Shown here piece after piece: positions 26,789 through 36,533 of a stretch of 64,000 bases of DNA. Position numbers and translations under genes: made by a program. Every line of letters starts with the position of its first letter. The stretch's first letter is position 1. Source of the stretch: Paenibacillus tyrphae. GTDB taxonomy: Bacteria; Bacillota; Bacilli; Paenibacillales; NBRC-103111. A model generated the notes under the pieces. It worked only from the letters and a program-made list of their open reading frames with translations, made no database searches and was not told where the DNA came from. The DNA lies in contig NZ_JNVM01000006.1 of the NCBI RefSeq assembly GCF_000722545.1, positions 124,001 to 188,000 on the forward strand, read 5' to 3'.

Positions 26789-28858
26789 TTATTCAAGCTC
26801 CGAATCGAGACCGAGTCTCGTATGAATGTCCATGCGGTTGTCGCGCTCCACATCAATCAGCACCGTATGATAAGGCAAGGTGGCGCGCCGGTCCAGCTTC
26901 AACCAAGACGGCTCGGCCAGAGTCGTATTGATGCCGAGATACGTATGCATATCCATATTCATCCACGGCTGCAGCACAACCAGCTTGACCTCCGTAAAGG
27001 CGGGCTTCTGGGCGTCCAGCAGCTGCTGCAGCACATATTTTTGTTTATCCGAAGCGGCATGCTCCGGCTTCACCACAACGCAGAACGTGTAAGGGTCGTC
27101 GCTGTAGAGCCGGCTCGCGGTTTCGCGGAACTCGGCATTTTCCAGCAAGTGCCGGATTTGAAAATGCTCGATAATCATCGGCGCCTCGCCCGTGTAAATC
27201 TCCACCATCCGCGATATGGCCGCCCGGGTTCCCCGGAACCGGTACAAGTCGGGGGCTTCGCGCATCCACAATCGCAGCTGCTGTTCCGTCCAATGCTCAT
27301 CCGGCGAAAGGCCCAGCCACGAGGCAAGCCACCGCAGGTAAGGGCCGTCCGTCGCATCCGGGTCGAAATAGCGCGCGATTCCGGCGATCGTCTCGTCCGT
27401 CTCCTCCATAAAGGTAGCGAACAGCGATAAATAGCGCTCCAGAAAGCTCCGGCTCTTCTCGTCCTCTTGATACACGGCCGGAAGATAAGATAAATAGGAC
27501 ATGCGCGGATCGTAAATGCGAAGCTTGCGAAGCAGCGGGGAAGCCGTTTCGCTGCCGATCCACTCCAGCTTCAGCCATAAGTAGCGCCCCTTCGCCGACA
27601 CCAGCAGCGCATCCTTCGGATTCGTTAACGTATGCGTCCACAGCGGTTTCAAAGCATCCAGCTTTTCCTCGGCTGGAACGGCCGGATCCGCAATATATTG
27701 ATCCAGATCTAGTACGCGTCCGCCGAGCGCCACCGTTTTACGGTCGGAGGCGAACCAGGACAGACGCAGCTGCAATCCCTCTTCGATGTCTGCATCCAGC
27801 ACCGCTTTATGCCATTCGTTCTCGCTGCGGATGCTGTCCAGAGAGCAGGAGATCCACGTTCCTTCGTAGCGGCCATTCCCGCAGGAATTCGTGCGTGGCA
27901 ATAGCTGCAGCACGGTGACGGTTTCTTCGGCGCGGTTCCAGGCATAAAGCTGTCCACTCGCATTCGTCAGCAGCTTGTTGGACCGCCCGTGGTACGAAGC
28001 GATCGGCCGGACGGTGCATTGTTCTCCGGACATTTCAGCCCGGAGCAGGGAATGCCGGTTTTCGTCGGCCGCTTCGCCCGAGGCGTTCCCGATAAACAAG
28101 CCGCCTCGCCCGTCCATCGCGATGCCCGACGGCCTCGGCAGCCGGACGGCTTCGGTGAGCCACTCCGGCTCGCTGCCGTCCGGCAGGCAAAACAGCCGCC
28201 CCGTCCTAGTATCCAGCAGCCAAACGGTCCCATCCTCCGTCCCTGCCAGTTGAAACCGGCCACGCAACGCTTCCATTCCGTTAGGGAGCACCCGATCCGG
28301 ATCGATCTCCGTTTCCGCCAGCAGTTGGCCTGAGAAACCAAGCCTTAATAAGACAAGCCTGCTGCCATCCACAATGGCGAGCACCAGAAACTGCCCGTTC
28401 GCCTGGGCTGCGCCCAAGGGATACAAGCTTTCCCCGCGGTAGTCGCTGTAGCTCCATACCGCTTGGCTGTTGCCGGCATGAAAGGCAATAAGCGGCGTGT
28501 CGCCATGGGGATCTGCGGCCAGCACCGTATCTCCTACGGCCGCCAAGTATGCGGAGGAGGTGAATGTGCCGTGTCCTTCGCGAAGCAGCGGCTCCAGAAG
28601 GCGGTTGTCCGGATCGTACAGCCACAGGGCGGCAGACTTATCGAGCAAATAAATGCGGTCCTGCCGGCCCGGAGCTATATCTGCGATCGCTCCGGGCCCT
28701 CCGCCTTCCCATTCCGTCAATGAAATTTTCGCCGCAATGCCGTACTGCTCCGTTTGCTTAAGCACAAGTCCGGCGGAATCGATGCTGACGTTACAGGTCA
28801 TTCCCCGTTTCCAATCCGACGGCTTGTTCAGCGAAAAAAAACGGAAAGGTCCCATCAT
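26789..28858 (-). CDS. eCIS baseplate protein with propeller-like N terminus and P2 gpI-like domain (Afp12 position)
   Basis: A 689-residue protein. Residues 1-310 show repeated blade-like sequence (for example DRIYLLDKSAALWLYDPDNRLLEPLL and PSGIAMDGRGGLFIGNASG), consistent with an NHL-type beta propeller. The middle (about 325-450) is beta rich. From about residue 455 the sequence matches phage tail protein I: YLPAVYQEDEKSRSFLERYL, FDPDATDGPYLRWLASWLGL, then APDLYRFRGTRAAISRMVEIYTG. In Afp/PVC particles the equivalent protein links the baseplate wedges to the fibres. The extra propeller is not part of minimal gpI and may add a binding surface. The gene is 16 bases behind the 751-residue baseplate gene. 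Confidence 0.82.
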   Translation of the reverse strand: MMGPFRFFSLNKPSDWKRGMTCNVSIDSAGLVLKQTEQYGIAAKISLTEWEGGGPGAIADIAPGRQDRIYLLDKSAALWLYDPDNRLLEPLLREGHGTFTSSAYLAAVGDTVLAADPHGDTPLIAFHAGNSQAVWSYSDYRGESLYPLGAAQANGQFLVLAIVDGSRLVLLRLGFSGQLLAETEIDPDRVLPNGMEALRGRFQLAGTEDGTVWLLDTRTGRLFCLPDGSEPEWLTEAVRLPRPSGIAMDGRGGLFIGNASGEAADENRHSLLRAEMSGEQCTVRPIASYHGRSNKLLTNASGQLYAWNRAEETVTVLQLLPRTNSCGNGRYEGTWISCSLDSIRSENEWHKAVLDADIEEGLQLRLSWFASDRKTVALGGRVLDLDQYIADPAVPAEEKLDALKPLWTHTLTNPKDALLVSAKGRYLWLKLEWIGSETASPLLRKLRIYDPRMSYLSYLPAVYQEDEKSRSFLERYLSLFATFMEETDETIAGIARYFDPDATDGPYLRWLASWLGLSPDEHWTEQQLRLWMREAPDLYRFRGTRAAISRMVEIYTGEAPMIIEHFQIRHLLENAEFRETASRLYSDDPYTFCVVVKPEHAASDKQKYVLQQLLDAQKPAFTEVKLVVLQPWMNMDMHTYLGINTTLAEPSWLKLDRRATLPYHTVLIDVERDNRMDIHTRLGLDSELE

Positions 28859-28874
28859 GCGCCCTCCCCTTTTA

Positions 28875-31130
28875 TTACAGCTCGGTCAAGCTGATCAATT
28901 CGATGTCGTGCTCTCCGGAATATACGAGCCCGTACGGCGGGATTTGAATATCGCCGTCGGCATCTTTATGAAATCCTTTGCCTTCGGCCGAAATCCATAA
29001 ATCCTGAATGTAGCTGACCCCTGGAATCCGATTGATAACGCCGTAGATGTCTCCCTTGTACACGGTCCGTCCGAAAGCCCAGCCGCTCGTTCCGTCCTTG
29101 TTGTCGAAAGGCTGAAGCAGTCGGGTCAGCTCCCGGATAACGACATCAGCCTCGTCCTTGAACGAAGGCTCTACCACGATAACGGCATGTACGCTAATCT
29201 CAATATATTCCGGTGGCAAAATTTGAATGTCCGTCGTAATCATCCGGCGTTTGTCCAAATACCGTCTCACCGTTTCCATAAACCCACGGCTCGGCATCGG
29301 CTTCGGCGATTCGCTGTAGGGCACCACCACGACGGAAAGGGCCGCCGGCGACCGGTCCGCAGGATATTGCTTCAGCCCTTTGCGGAATAAAGGCAGCGCC
29401 CGCGCTCTGGCCACGCGAAGTCCCGGCGTATTCAGCACGATCCGCTCCACGTCCTCCGCCGTCACGGCGGTTGCAGGCTGCTGCAGCTCCGTTCTCACTC
29501 TCAGCTTAGACTCTTCCAGCGTTTCCGGAGCGCAGCCGCCCGCAGCGACCGTCCGGTTCACGGGGCGCACAAGCTCCACCTCCGGCCACGGCTCGGCGAA
29601 ACGCTGAATCAAGGCGGCGTTAATATTCCCGGACACGCCTTCGGTTGAACGAAGGGACATCACAACGATGTTCAGTTCGTCGGACGGCGGAGGCGCCATC
29701 CCTTTCTCGTTGTCGCCGAAAAGGACGATGCCGGTCAGCGGATCGAGAAGGAAATGCCGGTCGTCCGGACCGGACCGGTCGAAGTCGTCGACCCGGTGCC
29801 AGTCATACCACAGCCATTCCCGAGATACGGGGTCTTTTTCTCCGATTTGAAGCCGGAACGCTTCGACAACGACGGAAGCGCAGGGCAGCTCGAAGCGCTG
29901 ATGAGGCAGCCCGTTTCCCGCGCCGATGTGCCGCTGATCGCGAAACCGCCCATTATGGCAAATGACCCTTATCCGTCCGATGCCGTCCGGCGGCGCTTGT
30001 CCGCCTGCATCTTCCCCGAAAGCGATCCGGACCGTCTTGCTCCCAACGTTTCGGCTTAAAGCGTAAACTTTCCGTTTATCCTCCGGAACCGCAGACGACA
30101 GATCGCCGGCCTCGCTCCATTCCTCCCACTCCCCCTGGGCCTCGGTGCGCACTTGAATCCGTACCGCGCCAAAAAAAGCCAAATAATGGCTGATTTCCAG
30201 CGATTGTCCTTGCACGCTCCTTCCGTCCCAATCGAACTCCTCCATCAGACTCCATGTGTCGTGCTGGAAGGCCGTCACCGCATTGAACGCCACATGTTCG
30301 ATCTTAGGCGGCAGCTCAAATCCCGCTTCGACGACCTCGCAGCAGATCCAGTACCGCTCCCGGTCCGTCGCCGGCCCGATGACTTTCGGCTGCATAGGCC
30401 GCTCCAATCGGAATAACAGCTTACCGCTTTGCGACAAATGATTCGTCTCGTCTCGCCGCAAATTGACCGGCTGCCAGTTCGCAGGACGGTCCTCTCCACC
30501 GTCACCGAACATCCGCCACGTCAACATGGCTGAAGGAATGCGTTCCCTTTCGGTATCCTGCACCGGAACGATAGGGTAGTTCTCATATAACCGAATGGAC
30601 AGGGTAAGCAGCTGATTCGTCGGCAGCGGTTCGGTGAACCCGATGTACAATCGACTGCCCGCTTCCCCCTTGGCCCCGAATGCCGGAAACGATACGTTGC
30701 GCCCTTCGTTCGAGGCGGTATAGTCGAAATAACCGGAGTCGGTCGCGACAATCAGCTTATCCGGGATGGCGGGAACGAGCAGAAGCGGCTCTGACGTCTC
30801 GAAGATCAGCCCGCCCGCCGACAGCTTGGTTCCGCGGGGAAGCTTAGATTTCTCGTCGACGCCTTCGAAATGAACTTCCACCGAAGCCGGCACCGCTCCC
30901 CGGGGCTTCACGCCAAGCAGCTTGAGAAATTTCAGCTCGTTGGCTTCGGTGACCCGGTTTAAGTAATACTGCTGCATCTCGATAAGCCAAGTCAGCATTT
31001 CGAGCATCGTCATGCCCGGATCATGCGCGTTCTCGTCGGTCCATGCCGGATAAAGCGCAGGGATTTGCTTCCGGGCCGCTTCGACCATATGCTCGTACAT
31101 GCGATCATCCAAATTCGGCAGCTTGAGCAT
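28875..31130 (-). CDS. Baseplate wedge protein, gpJ/Afp11-like (first copy)
   Basis: A 751-residue putative baseplate assembly protein. The N terminus (LPNLDDRMYEHMVEAARKQ, PALYPAWTDENAHDPGMTML, LLGVKPRGAVPASVEV) and the C-terminal gpJ region (TEGVSGNINAALIQRF, RPVNRTVAAGGCAPETLEESKLR, TAEDVERIVLNTPGLRVARARAL) fit the family found in eCIS clusters next to gpI and gp25. Together with the 1017-residue neighbour it should form the wedge heterodimers of the baseplate. A GGGAGGGG site precedes the ATG, and 20 bases separate it from the gene at 31151. Confidence 0.85.
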   Translation of the reverse strand: MLKLPNLDDRMYEHMVEAARKQIPALYPAWTDENAHDPGMTMLEMLTWLIEMQQYYLNRVTEANELKFLKLLGVKPRGAVPASVEVHFEGVDEKSKLPRGTKLSAGGLIFETSEPLLLVPAIPDKLIVATDSGYFDYTASNEGRNVSFPAFGAKGEAGSRLYIGFTEPLPTNQLLTLSIRLYENYPIVPVQDTERERIPSAMLTWRMFGDGGEDRPANWQPVNLRRDETNHLSQSGKLLFRLERPMQPKVIGPATDRERYWICCEVVEAGFELPPKIEHVAFNAVTAFQHDTWSLMEEFDWDGRSVQGQSLEISHYLAFFGAVRIQVRTEAQGEWEEWSEAGDLSSAVPEDKRKVYALSRNVGSKTVRIAFGEDAGGQAPPDGIGRIRVICHNGRFRDQRHIGAGNGLPHQRFELPCASVVVEAFRLQIGEKDPVSREWLWYDWHRVDDFDRSGPDDRHFLLDPLTGIVLFGDNEKGMAPPPSDELNIVVMSLRSTEGVSGNINAALIQRFAEPWPEVELVRPVNRTVAAGGCAPETLEESKLRVRTELQQPATAVTAEDVERIVLNTPGLRVARARALPLFRKGLKQYPADRSPAALSVVVVPYSESPKPMPSRGFMETVRRYLDKRRMITTDIQILPPEYIEISVHAVIVVEPSFKDEADVVIRELTRLLQPFDNKDGTSGWAFGRTVYKGDIYGVINRIPGVSYIQDLWISAEGKGFHKDADGDIQIPPYGLVYSGEHDIELISLTEL

Positions 31131-31150
31131 GCTTGTTCCCCTCCCGTCCC

Positions 31151-34100
31151 TTACACGATCTCGATAGCCAGCTTATGGATGCCTTCGGTGACGATGCCGT
31201 GCGGAATCAGGGACATGTTCTCCGGCAGCAGCTCCGTGCGCTCTCCGTCCTCCAGCTTCGTTACCGTCATGGTCAGACGGTCGACGTGATGGATCGACCC
31301 GATGGATTTCAGCAGCGCGTAGAACATGGACAGGTGCAGCGGCTTGCCGATTTCCCACCCGTTTCCGTTCAAGCCCCCAACCAGCGGGTGCAGGAACCGG
31401 CTGATTTTGCTCAGCGCCTGACTTTCAGCCGCAGCCGCTTCCTCCATGCTTTTCACAGCCAATACCGCTTGCACGCCGATCTCCAGCCAGGCCGGCCCGA
31501 TCACTTGAATGCTGCCCGGAAAAGCCGTCGGATAAGCCGCACGCTCCCGGAGATAGCTCTCGACCCGTTTCTTCAGCTCGATAAAAGGAGGCCCTTCGTA
31601 AAAGCCCGTTTTCGGCAGGATAACCAGTGTAACGCATCCCATGTCTTTCTCCATGCGGGCGTTGCGACCGGGCAGGCATTTCACCTTGCCGATGCCCGGA
31701 TAAGCTTCCCGCGCGAGCCATTCGTAATCTTCCGCGGTCACCGCGCGCCCCCGGTGCTTGACCAACTGCGGTCCGCGTTTCAGCGCCTCCTGCAGCGATT
31801 CGGGCTCGCAGCCGCCGGAAGCGGGCTCGTGATTCACGACGTTCTGGATGAAGGCAATGGACGTTTGCAATTGGTTGATCGTCAGCCGGTCCAAATTCCC
31901 CCGTTCTCCCCCGCCGGTTTTGTAATTCACCTTGATCCGTTCGATATCCGAATTTGGGAGACGCTTCCCGTGAATCCCGTCCCCAAAATAGATCCGGCCG
32001 GTCGAACGATCTATCCGGTATTGCCGGTCAGACGGACCCGAAGCGAGGAAATTTGCCACCGGCTCGTAGCGGACCCAGCACTTCAGCACTTGCCCTTCCG
32101 AATCCCGCACGATGTCCGCCCGGCCTTCGGCGAGCTCCAGCTCGGCCAGCTCTTCCTTGGCCAAATGCCCGGTTTCGTCCACCCATACTTCCTCCGAAAT
32201 GACCGGCGTGCGGGCCAAGACGACGGCGGACGTTTCGTCCGGGAAATCATCGGAGGGCGCCACCTGCGGCGTTTCCTGCTCGACCGTCTCCTGCTGGATC
32301 GCCGCCACGGTGTTCAAATGGACCCCCAAGATTAACGGACAAGGGCTCGGCGGGCTGTCCGAATCGAACCTCGCGTCCTTGTTCACCGCGCGAATCCAAT
32401 ACCGATCCCGGCCCCACACCCGAAGCTTCGCCAAATCGGCCGGTGAATAGAAAAGAACCGTTCCGCTTTGCATAAACCCGTTCGTGCCGTCCGTTGTCTT
32501 CAAGGGACGCCAGTTTCCTTCCCCCGCCCCATACTCCCATTCGATCAGCGGGATGTCGCCGGACGCCGCTTTTTGCATCAGCACGGAAAAATAAAAACTG
32601 ATCGGTCCGCGGACGGGAGCCCGGTCAAAACCGAAATAAACGGCCGGCTTGCCGCCCTCCGGCAGCCGGAAAGGAGCAAAGGGACGCCCGCTGCCCCCGG
32701 TTTGTCCGGAGTAGTCCCCGCTCTCCGCATTGTTGCGGGTCCAGCACGCTTCAGGCGGGTAGAGCGGCTCGTCGTAAGCGTATTTCAGGCGGACCTGGTC
32801 GATCCACGGAGACAAATAGAGCGGGTTGGCCGAATACAAATGCTCGATATGCAAAATCCGCGCGCGAATCCAATAGTTCCATTCCGAGTTGACGAACGTC
32901 TGCTCCAGATCGGCCGGACATATAAAGGCAAACTCCGCACGGCCCTCCACAGGATGATAGAACAGCGTTTCTGCCGCTGCCGGAACGGGCAACCTCACCC
33001 AAGCGGAACCGTTCCAATATTCCCATACGACGCGGGTGATCGAAACTTGATCGGGGATATCGACCTTGTCCACATCTTTCTTCTTCATAATCGGCTTCCA
33101 GTCGATGTGCGGCGGCTTCTCCGGGATCAGCCGATGCTCTCTGCGCGATAAACGGAAGCTGACCGTTATTTTGCCGCCCCGCTTGCTGAGCGGTTCCGCG
33201 CATGCGGCATAAAACGTCCCGAACGGCGCGAACAGATCTCCGAACGGATAGCCGCCGCCCGAATCGATCTGGATATCGCCGAAATACATCCGCTCCGGCG
33301 CGATTCCGCCGTCGCCGTGCAGGTCCGCATAATCCGCCTTGATGCGCAGTCCGTCCAGCTCCAGCTCCGCTAGATCCGGGGTGCCCGAAGCTGCGCCGAG
33401 CGAACGAACCTTGCACCGCAGCCATCTTCCGGCGCCTTCCTCCAGCTCCGTTTCCTCCCAAGGGGCAAGCGTGCGTTTGGTCAAAATCAACCGGTTTCCC
33501 CGGCTTTCCGCCTCGTCGAACGGAACCCAAGCCCCGCCCGAAAAATAGCTCCACGTCACCGCCCCGCTGTCCGCCAAACGTTCCGATAAGGCAGCCTCTT
33601 TGAATCGTTTCAACGAATGCGTCAGCTCCAGCTCAATTCTCGCTCCATGCTTCAGCCTGAACAAATGATCGTGCTTCAGAAGCAGGCTGTGTTCTTGCAC
33701 GTCGCCTTCTGTCCCGAACCGGAACAGCGCCGCCGGCTGCTCCTCTCCCGAGGGAGCGTCAAGCCGGACGATCCGGTCGTGGCGAACGCTGACATTGTAC
33801 ATGTCCGTAAGCCGGGCGGGCGTAACCATGACGGAATGCGCCGTTTCGAAGATGACCGGTTCTCCGCCTTCGGGGGGCGTTCCGGCCACCTTCGTCCCTT
33901 TGGGCACCGGAACGGTCTCCTGCGCTCCCTCGCTTAAATAAAAGGTCAGGTAGCTTTTAGCCGGAAGGGAGGACTGCTGGGACACATCCAGCATATTGAG
34001 GAAAGCGACGAAATTTTTATGCGGCACTTGATTGAGCCTAGAGATATTGTCCCCCAGCATCCGCGCGAACAGAAGAAACAAAGCCGTTCCCGGATCGGGG

Positions 34101-34204
34101 TCCTCCGGCGTGAATCTCCATTCGGGTGTATAAAAAGGTGTCATCTCCTGCATTTGTCGAATCAACGCCGGGACATCCCGGGCGTCGATCGGAGGAACCC
34201 GCAT
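31151..34204 (-). CDS. Baseplate wedge protein, gpJ/Afp11-like (large copy)
   Basis: A 1017-residue protein. It begins MRVPPIDARDVPALIRQMQEM, then FTPEDPDPGTALFLLFARML, both typical of the large eCIS baseplate protein. The long middle is beta rich and includes two WYF/WEYWNGSAW-like sandwich repeats. The C-terminal third repeats the gpJ signature of its neighbour (GGGERGNLDRLTINQLQ, EPASGGCEPESLQEALKRGPQ, VTAEDYEWLAREAYPGIGKVKCLPG). Having two gpJ-like proteins, one much longer, is usual in Afp-like systems, where they are paired in the wedge. It lies 36 bases behind gp25 and carries a strong AAAGGAGG site. Confidence 0.87.
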   Translation of the reverse strand: MRVPPIDARDVPALIRQMQEMTPFYTPEWRFTPEDPDPGTALFLLFARMLGDNISRLNQVPHKNFVAFLNMLDVSQQSSLPAKSYLTFYLSEGAQETVPVPKGTKVAGTPPEGGEPVIFETAHSVMVTPARLTDMYNVSVRHDRIVRLDAPSGEEQPAALFRFGTEGDVQEHSLLLKHDHLFRLKHGARIELELTHSLKRFKEAALSERLADSGAVTWSYFSGGAWVPFDEAESRGNRLILTKRTLAPWEETELEEGAGRWLRCKVRSLGAASGTPDLAELELDGLRIKADYADLHGDGGIAPERMYFGDIQIDSGGGYPFGDLFAPFGTFYAACAEPLSKRGGKITVSFRLSRREHRLIPEKPPHIDWKPIMKKKDVDKVDIPDQVSITRVVWEYWNGSAWVRLPVPAAAETLFYHPVEGRAEFAFICPADLEQTFVNSEWNYWIRARILHIEHLYSANPLYLSPWIDQVRLKYAYDEPLYPPEACWTRNNAESGDYSGQTGGSGRPFAPFRLPEGGKPAVYFGFDRAPVRGPISFYFSVLMQKAASGDIPLIEWEYGAGEGNWRPLKTTDGTNGFMQSGTVLFYSPADLAKLRVWGRDRYWIRAVNKDARFDSDSPPSPCPLILGVHLNTVAAIQQETVEQETPQVAPSDDFPDETSAVVLARTPVISEEVWVDETGHLAKEELAELELAEGRADIVRDSEGQVLKCWVRYEPVANFLASGPSDRQYRIDRSTGRIYFGDGIHGKRLPNSDIERIKVNYKTGGGERGNLDRLTINQLQTSIAFIQNVVNHEPASGGCEPESLQEALKRGPQLVKHRGRAVTAEDYEWLAREAYPGIGKVKCLPGRNARMEKDMGCVTLVILPKTGFYEGPPFIELKKRVESYLRERAAYPTAFPGSIQVIGPAWLEIGVQAVLAVKSMEEAAAAESQALSKISRFLHPLVGGLNGNGWEIGKPLHLSMFYALLKSIGSIHHVDRLTMTVTKLEDGERTELLPENMSLIPHGIVTEGIHKLAIEIV

Positions 34205-34240
34205 CCGTGAACCGCCTCCTTTCCTAGCCTATTCGGCCGC

Positions 34241-34639
34241 TCATTTCGTGCCTTCATGAATGTAGAACGGATACACCTGATTAAATAAGTTGTTCGTCGA
34301 TCGGACCTCGTACTGAATGCGGATCATCACTTTGCCGGGATCGTCCGTATCCGGCTCGGCCCGGACCTCGACTTCGTGTACCCTAGGCTCCCAGATGCGG
34401 ATCGCTTCAGCGATGTCCGACTCCAGCAGATGCATCGTCGTCTCGTCCGTCGAGCCGAACAAAAAGCGCTCCACGCCGCAGCCGAAATCCGGCCTCATGA
34501 CACGCTCCCCTTTGCCGGTCCATACAATAATACGAATTGCTTCGGCGATGTCCTCTTCATATTCGGACATTTTGATGCGGCCGGTCACTTCGTCCACTTC
34601 GACGGGGAATTTCCATCCTCTGCCCAAAAACGACTTCAC
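34241..34639 (-). CDS. gp25/GPW-family baseplate protein (Afp9-like)
   Basis: A 132-residue protein with GWKFPVEVDEVTGRIKMSEYEEDIAEAIRIIV, the extended region RPDFGCGVERFLFG and the EPRVHEVEVRAEPD segment that define gp25 (lysozyme-like fold, no lysozyme activity). It nucleates sheath assembly on the baseplate. The start codon is GTG (34637-34639) preceded by GGGAGG. The 20-base gap to the spike gene and its order next to gpV are as in other contractile systems. Confidence 0.92.
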   Translation of the reverse strand: MKSFLGRGWKFPVEVDEVTGRIKMSEYEEDIAEAIRIIVWTGKGERVMRPDFGCGVERFLFGSTDETTMHLLESDIAEAIRIWEPRVHEVEVRAEPDTDDPGKVMIRIQYEVRSTNNLFNQVYPFYIHEGTK

Positions 34640-34660
34640 CCGTGCGCCTCCCTTGGCCGA

Positions 34661-35392
34661 TTAGTTGATTTTGACCAGGCTGCCCTTAATATTGACGACC
34701 CCATCCGATTTGATATCGACGGAAGCGCTGCCTTTCAGCGCCAAACTCGCGGAAGCCTCGATGTTCACCTGGGTCGATTTGACGGTAATTTGCTTGCTGC
34801 TTTCGATCTGGATATCGCCCTTGGCATTCATCGTGATGACCGAAGTGCTCGACTTGATCTTGATTTCGTTGGCGGACCCGCCTTGTATGACAATCGAATG
34901 ATTTCCGCTGGAATCGGCGATTGTGACAGAGCTTTCCTTATCCAGCAGCTCGACGATCTGGCCTTTTTGAGTCTTGACCGTAATCTTGCCCTCGGCGTCG
35001 TTGTCATCAAAAATCAGCTCATGCCCCGCCCGCGACTTGAATTTGCGCACGTCGTTCTTGTCGTTCTTCCCTTCGGGAGAAGGGTCCTTCTTATTCCAAA
35101 GCGTGCCAATCACATAAGGCTGCCGGGCTTCTCCGAGATGAAACGCGACAAGTACCTCGTCCCCCACCTCCGGAATAAACAGCGTTCCGCGGTCTTTCCC
35201 GGCCATCAGCGTGGCGATCCGGGTCCAATCGGTTTCCATCTCCCCTTCGCGGAGCGGGAGCTTCAGCTTGACCCGGGCCAGGTTTTCCGGGTCCTTGTTG
35301 TCCGTCACGACAGCTACCATCACGCCGTTGATCTTCGGCGTCAGCGATTCTAGCGCTTCGTTCGGATTTAACGAGAAAGGAAATTCGTTCAT
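34661..35392 (-). CDS. Spike protein, gpV/VgrG C-terminal type (Afp8 spike half)
   Basis: A 243-residue protein when started at the ATG at 35392, which lies one base after the stop of the hub gene (TGACATG). A longer reading frame upstream only overlaps the hub gene. Residues 20-125 form the gp5/gpV OB-fold (GVMVAVVTDNKDPENLARVKLKL, RIATLMAGKDRGTLFIPEVGDEVLVAF, PYVIGTLWN). From about 135 the protein is a repetitive beta-strand ladder (IKIKSSTSVITMNAKGDIQI, then VNIEASASLALKGSASVDIK), the trimeric beta-helical needle. In Afp this unit is fused with the hub; here hub and spike are separate, translationally coupled genes. A DUF4280 protein is the probable tip. Confidence 0.92.
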   Translation of the reverse strand: MNEFPFSLNPNEALESLTPKINGVMVAVVTDNKDPENLARVKLKLPLREGEMETDWTRIATLMAGKDRGTLFIPEVGDEVLVAFHLGEARQPYVIGTLWNKKDPSPEGKNDKNDVRKFKSRAGHELIFDDNDAEGKITVKTQKGQIVELLDKESSVTIADSSGNHSIVIQGGSANEIKIKSSTSVITMNAKGDIQIESSKQITVKSTQVNIEASASLALKGSASVDIKSDGVVNIKGSLVKIN

Positions 35393-35393
35393 G

Positions 35394-36485
35394 TCAGCCC
35401 ACCGCATTTCCTTGAACTTTAAATGTCGTCGTATACCCGGAGGCGTCGATCCGATGCGTGGAGGACGTAATATAGTAAGGCTGGTTGAGAACCCTGCCCA
35501 ATCCCTCCAGCTTGATATACCGGCCCGCGCAAATTTCAGGCAGGCCGATGGTTTCGCCATGCCCGGAAACCAGCTTCATGGCCCGCTCGTTCATAATCGC
35601 CTCCGCCTTCGCTTTCGCCTCTTCCGCGGAATCAACGTTCGCACCGATATTTTCCTCGAACTCGCCATGCGTTTTCAGCAAATCTTTGCCCGTCTTGGAG
35701 CCGGAGCCCAGCTTAATGATCTCGGTAGCCGAAGCGACGATCGGCTTCTGCTGCTTGTCGTCCCAACCGCGCACCGTCACTTTGGTAATCTGGTCGGCGA
35801 GGTTCATATCGGTAGAAAAGCTGCGCAAATTTTGGCCGTAGCTCAAGGTCAGCGCGCTGGAAGTAGCTGTAAGCGGCTTGCGAAAATACATCGTTTTACC
35901 CACGAGAAAAAAGTCGTAATTGCACATCAGCGCCAAGTACCTGAGAAATTTAAAGTCGCTCATTCCTTTTTGGTCGATCGTGCCGATCACGGTTTGCGTA
36001 TCGTCGACGATCACTTTGGGCACATATTTTTGGCCGATCTCCTTGGCTACGTCGCTGTATTTTTTGTCGATCCAATAGCCGGCCTTCGAGCCTTTCATCA
36101 TGAGCGTCGATTTGTCCATGCCTTTCACCCGGAGGGTCGGATGGCCCTGTGCCGGATAATCGGCGGTAACGGAAGTGATGATCCCGTAAAATACCGTTTT
36201 CAGCTTGTCCGTGTACCCCATTTTCACTTCCAGTGTTTTACCTAAAACAAAATATTGGGCAAGCCATTTGAAATCCCGCTTGACGATATCGTAGGCGTTT
36301 TTCACGGAAAAATCGACGTAGTTTGCTTTAGGTTCGACGCTTGTCGTGACGGTGATGGAGGGAATGGCCATGCTTTCGGTGACAATATTGGAGCCGTCGA
36401 TATAAATCTCGTAGGCCGGTGCGTAGAAATTCCGGTATTTGCTTTCCAGCTCGTCAAACGTATACGTCTTGGTGTCCAGTGACAT
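35394..36485 (-). CDS. Hub protein, phage late control gene D family
   Basis: A 363-residue protein of the gpD/gp27 hub family: YAPAYEIYIDGSNI, KTVFYGIITSVTADYPAQGHPTLRVKGMDKS, and MSDFKFLRYLALMCNYDFFLVGKTMYFR are the recognisable blocks. It forms the trimeric hub that joins the tube to the spike. The stop is nearly fused to the spike start (one base between), so equal numbers of both proteins are expected. A GGGGAATGGCCC leader precedes the ATG, 48 bases after the LysM gene. Confidence 0.9.
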   Translation of the reverse strand: MSLDTKTYTFDELESKYRNFYAPAYEIYIDGSNIVTESMAIPSITVTTSVEPKANYVDFSVKNAYDIVKRDFKWLAQYFVLGKTLEVKMGYTDKLKTVFYGIITSVTADYPAQGHPTLRVKGMDKSTLMMKGSKAGYWIDKKYSDVAKEIGQKYVPKVIVDDTQTVIGTIDQKGMSDFKFLRYLALMCNYDFFLVGKTMYFRKPLTATSSALTLSYGQNLRSFSTDMNLADQITKVTVRGWDDKQQKPIVASATEIIKLGSGSKTGKDLLKTHGEFEENIGANVDSAEEAKAKAEAIMNERAMKLVSGHGETIGLPEICAGRYIKLEGLGRVLNQPYYITSSTHRIDASGYTTTFKVQGNAVG

Positions 36486-36533
36486 GGGCCATTCCCCTTT
36501 CTTCGTTATGTATTGGTGGGACGATGGCAGCGA

